Positions 13,931-16,437 of a stretch of DNA of 16,437 nucleotides are shown piece after piece; within the stretch, counting starts at the first letter, position 1; the number at the start of each line of letters is the position of its first letter. The notes under the pieces were generated by a model that saw only the letters and a program-made list of their open reading frames with translations, searched no databases and had not been told where the DNA came from. This DNA comes from JANNHP01 sp031404455 (GTDB taxonomy: Bacteria; Planctomycetota; JAJSAM01; JAJVHW01): assembly GCA_031404455.1 (NCBI GenBank), contig JANNHP010000298.1:1-16437 (forward strand). The letters are read 5' to 3'. Position numbers and translations under genes: made by a program.

Positions 13931-14076
13931 GTGCACCACGGAGACACGGAGACACGGAGAGGGCGTCGACGTTCGCCCGACCCGACGTCACCGCCTTCCT
14001 GGTCTACGAGAGGGGAGAGTTCCGAGGACTGGGCAGGGCGACGACGCCTCCGTGTCTCCGTGTCTCCGTGGTGAAT
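13931..14076. repeat. 'CACGGAGACACGGAG' inverted-repeat element between efflux genes
   Basis: 13934-13959 and 14048-14073 are perfect 26-base inverted repeats. Each arm contains short tandem copies of an ACGGAGAC unit. Pairing may continue inward with GCGTCG (13963-13968) and CGACGC (14042-14047) after a 3-base bulge, giving a large hairpin with a loop of about 73 bases. Repeats of the CACCACGGAGACACGG type are known as abundant dispersed intergenic sequences in many environmental genomes. The element sits just after the TolC stop, its right arm contains the probable start codons of the adaptor gene, and the + strand frame through it is open. No transposase or target duplication is visible. 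Confidence 0.85.
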
Positions 14077-15576
14077 CTGCTCGTCATCTTCGCAGCGGTA
14101 GTCGCAGGCGGCGGCTGCTCCGACCCCGCCAAGACGGCGCAGGTCGCCGACATCGCCACGTTCAAGGTCGAGAAGCGCGACCTGCGCGCGACGGTGTCGG
14201 AGAAGGGCACGCTCAAGGCCGCGAACCAGCTCCTCGTCCGTCCCGAGATCCCGGGGCAGGCGAAGATCATGTCGCTCGTCGAGGAGGGCACGCAGGTGAA
14301 GGAGGGCGACATCCTCTGCGAGCTCGATCGCACGGAGATCACGAAGGAGGTCACCGACCTCTCGAACCGTGTGATCCAGCTCCAGGGCGAGGTCGCGGCG
14401 GCCGAGGGCGAGCTCTCGATCCAGCTCAGCCAGAACGAGGCCGACATCCGCGACGCGAAGCTGAAGCACCACCTCGCGCAGCTCGAGCTCGACCGCTTCG
14501 AGAAGGGCGAGTTCGTGCAGGAGAAGACGAAGCGCGAGGTCCGCGTGGAGGAATCGAAGTCGGAGCTCGAGCGCGCGACGCGTCGCTACCAGGAGATGCC
14601 GGAGCTCCTGAAAGAGGGCTTCGTCACGTCGGAGCAGGTCGAGGAGGAGCGCATCAAGAAGGTCAAGGCCGAGAGCGAGGTGCTCCTCGCGAAGCTCGAC
14701 ATGGACCAGTTCCTCATCTACTCCGCGCCGAAGGACCGCGAGCAGAAGCAGGCGGACCTCCACAACTCGGACCTGGAGGTCGGCCGCGCGGTGGAGCGCG
14801 CGAAGGCCCGCGAGGCGCAGAAGCGCGCAGCGCTGGAACGTCAGAAGTCCGAGATGTCGAACGTCCAGGCGAGCCTCGACACCGCGAAGACGGTGCTCTC
14901 GAAGATGACCATCCGCGCGCCGGGGCCGGGGCTCGTGATCTTCGGCGACGCGAGGAACCCGTGGGACGAGCGCGAGATCAAGGTCGGCGAAATGGTCTAT
15001 TCCGGCCAGCCGTTCCTCACGCTCCCGGATCTCACGGAGATGCAGGCCGTCGTCTCGATCCACGAGGCCGACATCTCCCGCGTGAAGACCGGGCAGAAGG
15101 CGTTCGTCGTCGTCGAGAGCTCGAACGAGACGCCGATCGAGGGCGAAGTCGTGAAGGTGGCGCCCGTCGCGGCGCAGGGCGGCGGCCGCCGCTGGGGCGA
15201 GGACAGCAAGCGCTTCAACGTGGACATCGCGCTGCGCGGCGACATCTCCGTGCTCAAGCTGAAGCCAGGCCTCACCGCGCGCGTGGAGATCGAGATCGGC
15301 GAGAAGAAGGGCGTGCTCGCGATCCCGGCGCAGGCGGTCTTCGCGCAGCGCGGGAAGTTCTACGTCTTCCGCAGGAGCGGCACGACGAGCTCGCGAGTCG
15401 AGGTGGAGATCGAGGACGGCAACGCGCAGTTCTCGGTCGCGAAGAGCGGCGTCTCGGAGGGCGACGAACTCCTCCTCTACAACCCCGAAGCGCAGGACGG
15501 CGCACCGGCCGCGGCGCCCATCGACGCGCCCGCGCCGAAGCCCGACGCCGCGAAGCCGTCCCGCGGAAAGCCGTGA
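14071..15576 (+). CDS. HlyD/MacA-like periplasmic adaptor (membrane fusion) lipoprotein
   Basis: 501 residues from the GTG at 14071 (GTG 14068 is equally possible). This start gives a lipoprotein signal, NLLVIFAAVVAGGGC, with C16 as the lipid site. The -3 residue is glycine, so the lipobox is weak. An ATG at 13915 in the same frame overlaps the TolC stop but would place 52 repeat-encoded residues before the signal. Domains: first lipoyl half (about 52-87, PGQAKIMSLVEEGTQVKEGD), a very long charged alpha-hairpin coiled coil (about 88-275), second lipoyl half (279-320, with VGEMVYSGQPFLTLPD), beta-barrel (about 325-430) and membrane-proximal part. A Pro/Ala-rich tail ends the protein. It links the MacB-type pump to the TolC-like channel. 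The ATPase gene overlaps the stop by four bases. No ribosome binding site precedes the GTG, and the start could be hidden in the repeat hairpin. Confidence 0.88.
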   Translation: MNLLVIFAAVVAGGGCSDPAKTAQVADIATFKVEKRDLRATVSEKGTLKAANQLLVRPEIPGQAKIMSLVEEGTQVKEGDILCELDRTEITKEVTDLSNRVIQLQGEVAAAEGELSIQLSQNEADIRDAKLKHHLAQLELDRFEKGEFVQEKTKREVRVEESKSELERATRRYQEMPELLKEGFVTSEQVEEERIKKVKAESEVLLAKLDMDQFLIYSAPKDREQKQADLHNSDLEVGRAVERAKAREAQKRAALERQKSEMSNVQASLDTAKTVLSKMTIRAPGPGLVIFGDARNPWDEREIKVGEMVYSGQPFLTLPDLTEMQAVVSIHEADISRVKTGQKAFVVVESSNETPIEGEVVKVAPVAAQGGGRRWGEDSKRFNVDIALRGDISVLKLKPGLTARVEIEIGEKKGVLAIPAQAVFAQRGKFYVFRRSGTTSSRVEVEIEDGNAQFSVAKSGVSEGDELLLYNPEAQDGAPAAAPIDAPAPKPDAAKPSRGKP

Positions 15577-16247
15577 ACGATCTCGTCGTCGAAGCGACGG
15601 GCATCCGGCGCTGGTACGGTCAGGGCGAGGCGCGCGTGGAGGTGCTGAAGGGCGTGGACCTCGCGGTCCGGCGCGGCGAGTACGTGGCGATCATGGGCTC
15701 GTCGGGGTCCGGGAAGTCCACGCTGCTGGCGATCCTCGGCTGCCTCGACCGTCCCGGCGAGGGCGACTACTTCCTCGACGGCGTGGACGTGCTCACGCTC
15801 TCCGACGACCGGATCTCGGCCGTCCGCCTCTCGAAGATCGGTTTCGTGTTCCAGTCGTTCCAGCTCATCCCGCAGCTCACGATCCTCGAGAACGCGGAGG
15901 TGCCGCTCTTCTACGCGGGGCTCGCGCGGAGCGAACGTCACGCTCGCGCGAACGCCGCGCTCGAGCGCGTCGGCCTCGGCCACCGTCTCACGCACCGTCC
16001 GTCGCAGCTCTCGGGAGGAGAGCAGCAGCGCGCGGCGATCGCGCGGGCGCTCGTCCTCGACCCGCCTCTGCTCCTCGCCGACGAGCCGACGGGCAACCTG
16101 GACTCGACGAACGGCGCGAACGTGCTCGAGCTCCTGCGCGGCATCCACGCGGAGGGCCGCACAATCCTCATGGTCACGCACGATCCCGAGATCGCGAAGC
16201 GGGCCGATCGCACGATCCAAGTGCGCGACGGGCGCGTGGTCGATTGA
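15573..16247 (+). CDS. MacB/LolD-type ABC transporter ATPase
   Basis: 224 residues from GTG, the normal length of a free-standing MacB/LolD-class nucleotide-binding subunit. Walker A is GSSGSGKST (42-50), the Q-loop glutamine is Q94 in FVFQSFQLIP, the signature is LSGGE (146-150), Walker B is LLLADE (166-171) followed by PTGNLD, and the switch histidine is H203 in VTHD. ATP hydrolysis in the cytoplasm would drive the mechanotransmission type of transport through the next gene's permease. The gene overlaps the adaptor stop (GTGA at 15573-15576) and the permease start, so all three should be made in step. The ATPase and permease are separate polypeptides, unlike the fused MacB of enterobacteria. 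Confidence 0.94.
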   Translation: MNDLVVEATGIRRWYGQGEARVEVLKGVDLAVRRGEYVAIMGSSGSGKSTLLAILGCLDRPGEGDYFLDGVDVLTLSDDRISAVRLSKIGFVFQSFQLIPQLTILENAEVPLFYAGLARSERHARANAALERVGLGHRLTHRPSQLSGGEQQRAAIARALVLDPPLLLADEPTGNLDSTNGANVLELLRGIHAEGRTILMVTHDPEIAKRADRTIQVRDGRVVD

Positions 16248-16437
16248 TCCCCTTGGCGCGCTCTCTCGAGTTCGCGAACTACGCCGCGCGCAACCTCGTG
16301 CGCTATCCGCTGCGCAGTTTCCTCACGGCACTCGGCGTGGTGTTCGGTGTGGCGTCGGTGGTGACGATGCTCGGACTCGGCCACGGCGCCGAGGAACAGC
16401 TCCTGCGCGAGTTCGACCAGCTCGGCATCACGAACGT
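16244..16437 (+). CDS. MacB/FtsX-type ABC permease, N-terminal part (runs off the window)
   Basis: The frame is open from a TTG at 16244, which overlaps the ATPase stop (TTGA), to the window end. A second TTG at 16253 is an alternative start. The visible residues include EFANYAARNLVRYPLRSFLT followed by ALGVVFGVASVVTMLGLGHG. This is the classic N-terminus of MacB permeases: a short amphipathic helix ('A.RNL.R..LRS.LT.LG'), then the first membrane segment, then the start of the periplasmic domain (GAEEQLLREFDQLG). About 64 residues are seen, and family members have roughly 380-420 as separate permeases. It should pair with the upstream ATPase, adaptor and TolC-like protein in one efflux pump. 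Confidence 0.87.
   Translation, partial: MIPLARSLEFANYAARNLVRYPLRSFLTALGVVFGVASVVTMLGLGHGAEEQLLREFDQLGITN

Noticed and set aside
13934..13959. Short tandem ACGGAGAC copies considered as a CRISPR array
   Set aside because: The unit is about 9 bases with no spacers, and the same sequence returns inverted at 14048-14073. It is a dispersed inverted repeat, not CRISPR.
13915..14070. ATG at 13915 as the true start of the adaptor protein
   Set aside because: It overlaps the upstream stop in the style of this genome, but it would put 52 repeat-encoded residues ahead of the lipoprotein signal peptide. It is kept as an open question in the findings rather than as the annotated start.

Overview
The window is very GC-rich (roughly 70% by eye). 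Its genes are almost all on the + strand, with frequent 4-base stop/start overlaps. A zinc-ribbon Ser/Thr kinase overlaps a sigma factor of the 'FATTRWSIV' ECF type, a pairing best known from Planctomycetota and related phyla. A high-GC planctomycete, or a neighbouring lineage such as Acidobacteriota, is therefore the most likely source. This is inference: there is no rRNA or other marker in the window.

Layout. (1) 1-138: C-terminal tail of a probable beta-helix protein. (2) 212-2901: membrane Ser/Thr kinase overlapping an ECF sigma factor, likely one signalling unit. (3) 2993-3673: stand-alone AbiEii-like nucleotidyltransferase with a palindrome next to its -10-like box. (4) 3747-7279: catabolic acyl-CoA block of a LiuC-like methylglutaconyl-CoA hydratase, a biotin carboxylase, a separate biotinyl carrier protein and a hotdog thioesterase. 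The carboxylase and carrier look like a split methylcrotonyl-CoA (or related) carboxylase alpha chain. A complex inverted-repeat element sits between hydratase and carboxylase. (5) 7362-9935: M1 zinc aminopeptidase with C-terminal HEAT repeats and a coiled coil. (6) 9975-10549: MazEF-type toxin-antitoxin pair with a readable promoter and operator that predicts a leaderless mRNA. (7) 10584-12293: exported HEAT-repeat protein. (8) 12353-16437: tripartite efflux operon of TolC-like lipoprotein, HlyD/MacA-like adaptor lipoprotein, MacB-type ATPase and the start of a MacB/FtsX-type permease that runs off the window. A second repeat element lies between the TolC and adaptor genes and appears to supply the adaptor's start codon.

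How the genes work together. The acyl-CoA block fits leucine/isovalerate breakdown: carboxylation of 3-methylcrotonyl-CoA, then hydration of 3-methylglutaconyl-CoA. The carboxyltransferase (beta) subunit is not in the window. The last block should export a substrate from the periplasm or inner membrane through an outer-membrane channel, which implies a diderm envelope. The kinase and sigma factor are co-translated and probably act on each other, but their signal and regulon cannot be read here.

No stretch longer than 300 bases lacks a gene. The largest gaps (4563-4800 and 13919-14070) are mostly repeat elements. I saw no tRNA, rRNA, CRISPR array or transposase. I found no unmistakable new multi-gene system. 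The most unusual items are the two repeat elements and their effect on gene starts, the kinase-sigma overlap, the split carboxylase alpha chain, and the HEAT-fused M1 peptidase next to a second HEAT gene with a toxin-antitoxin pair between them.
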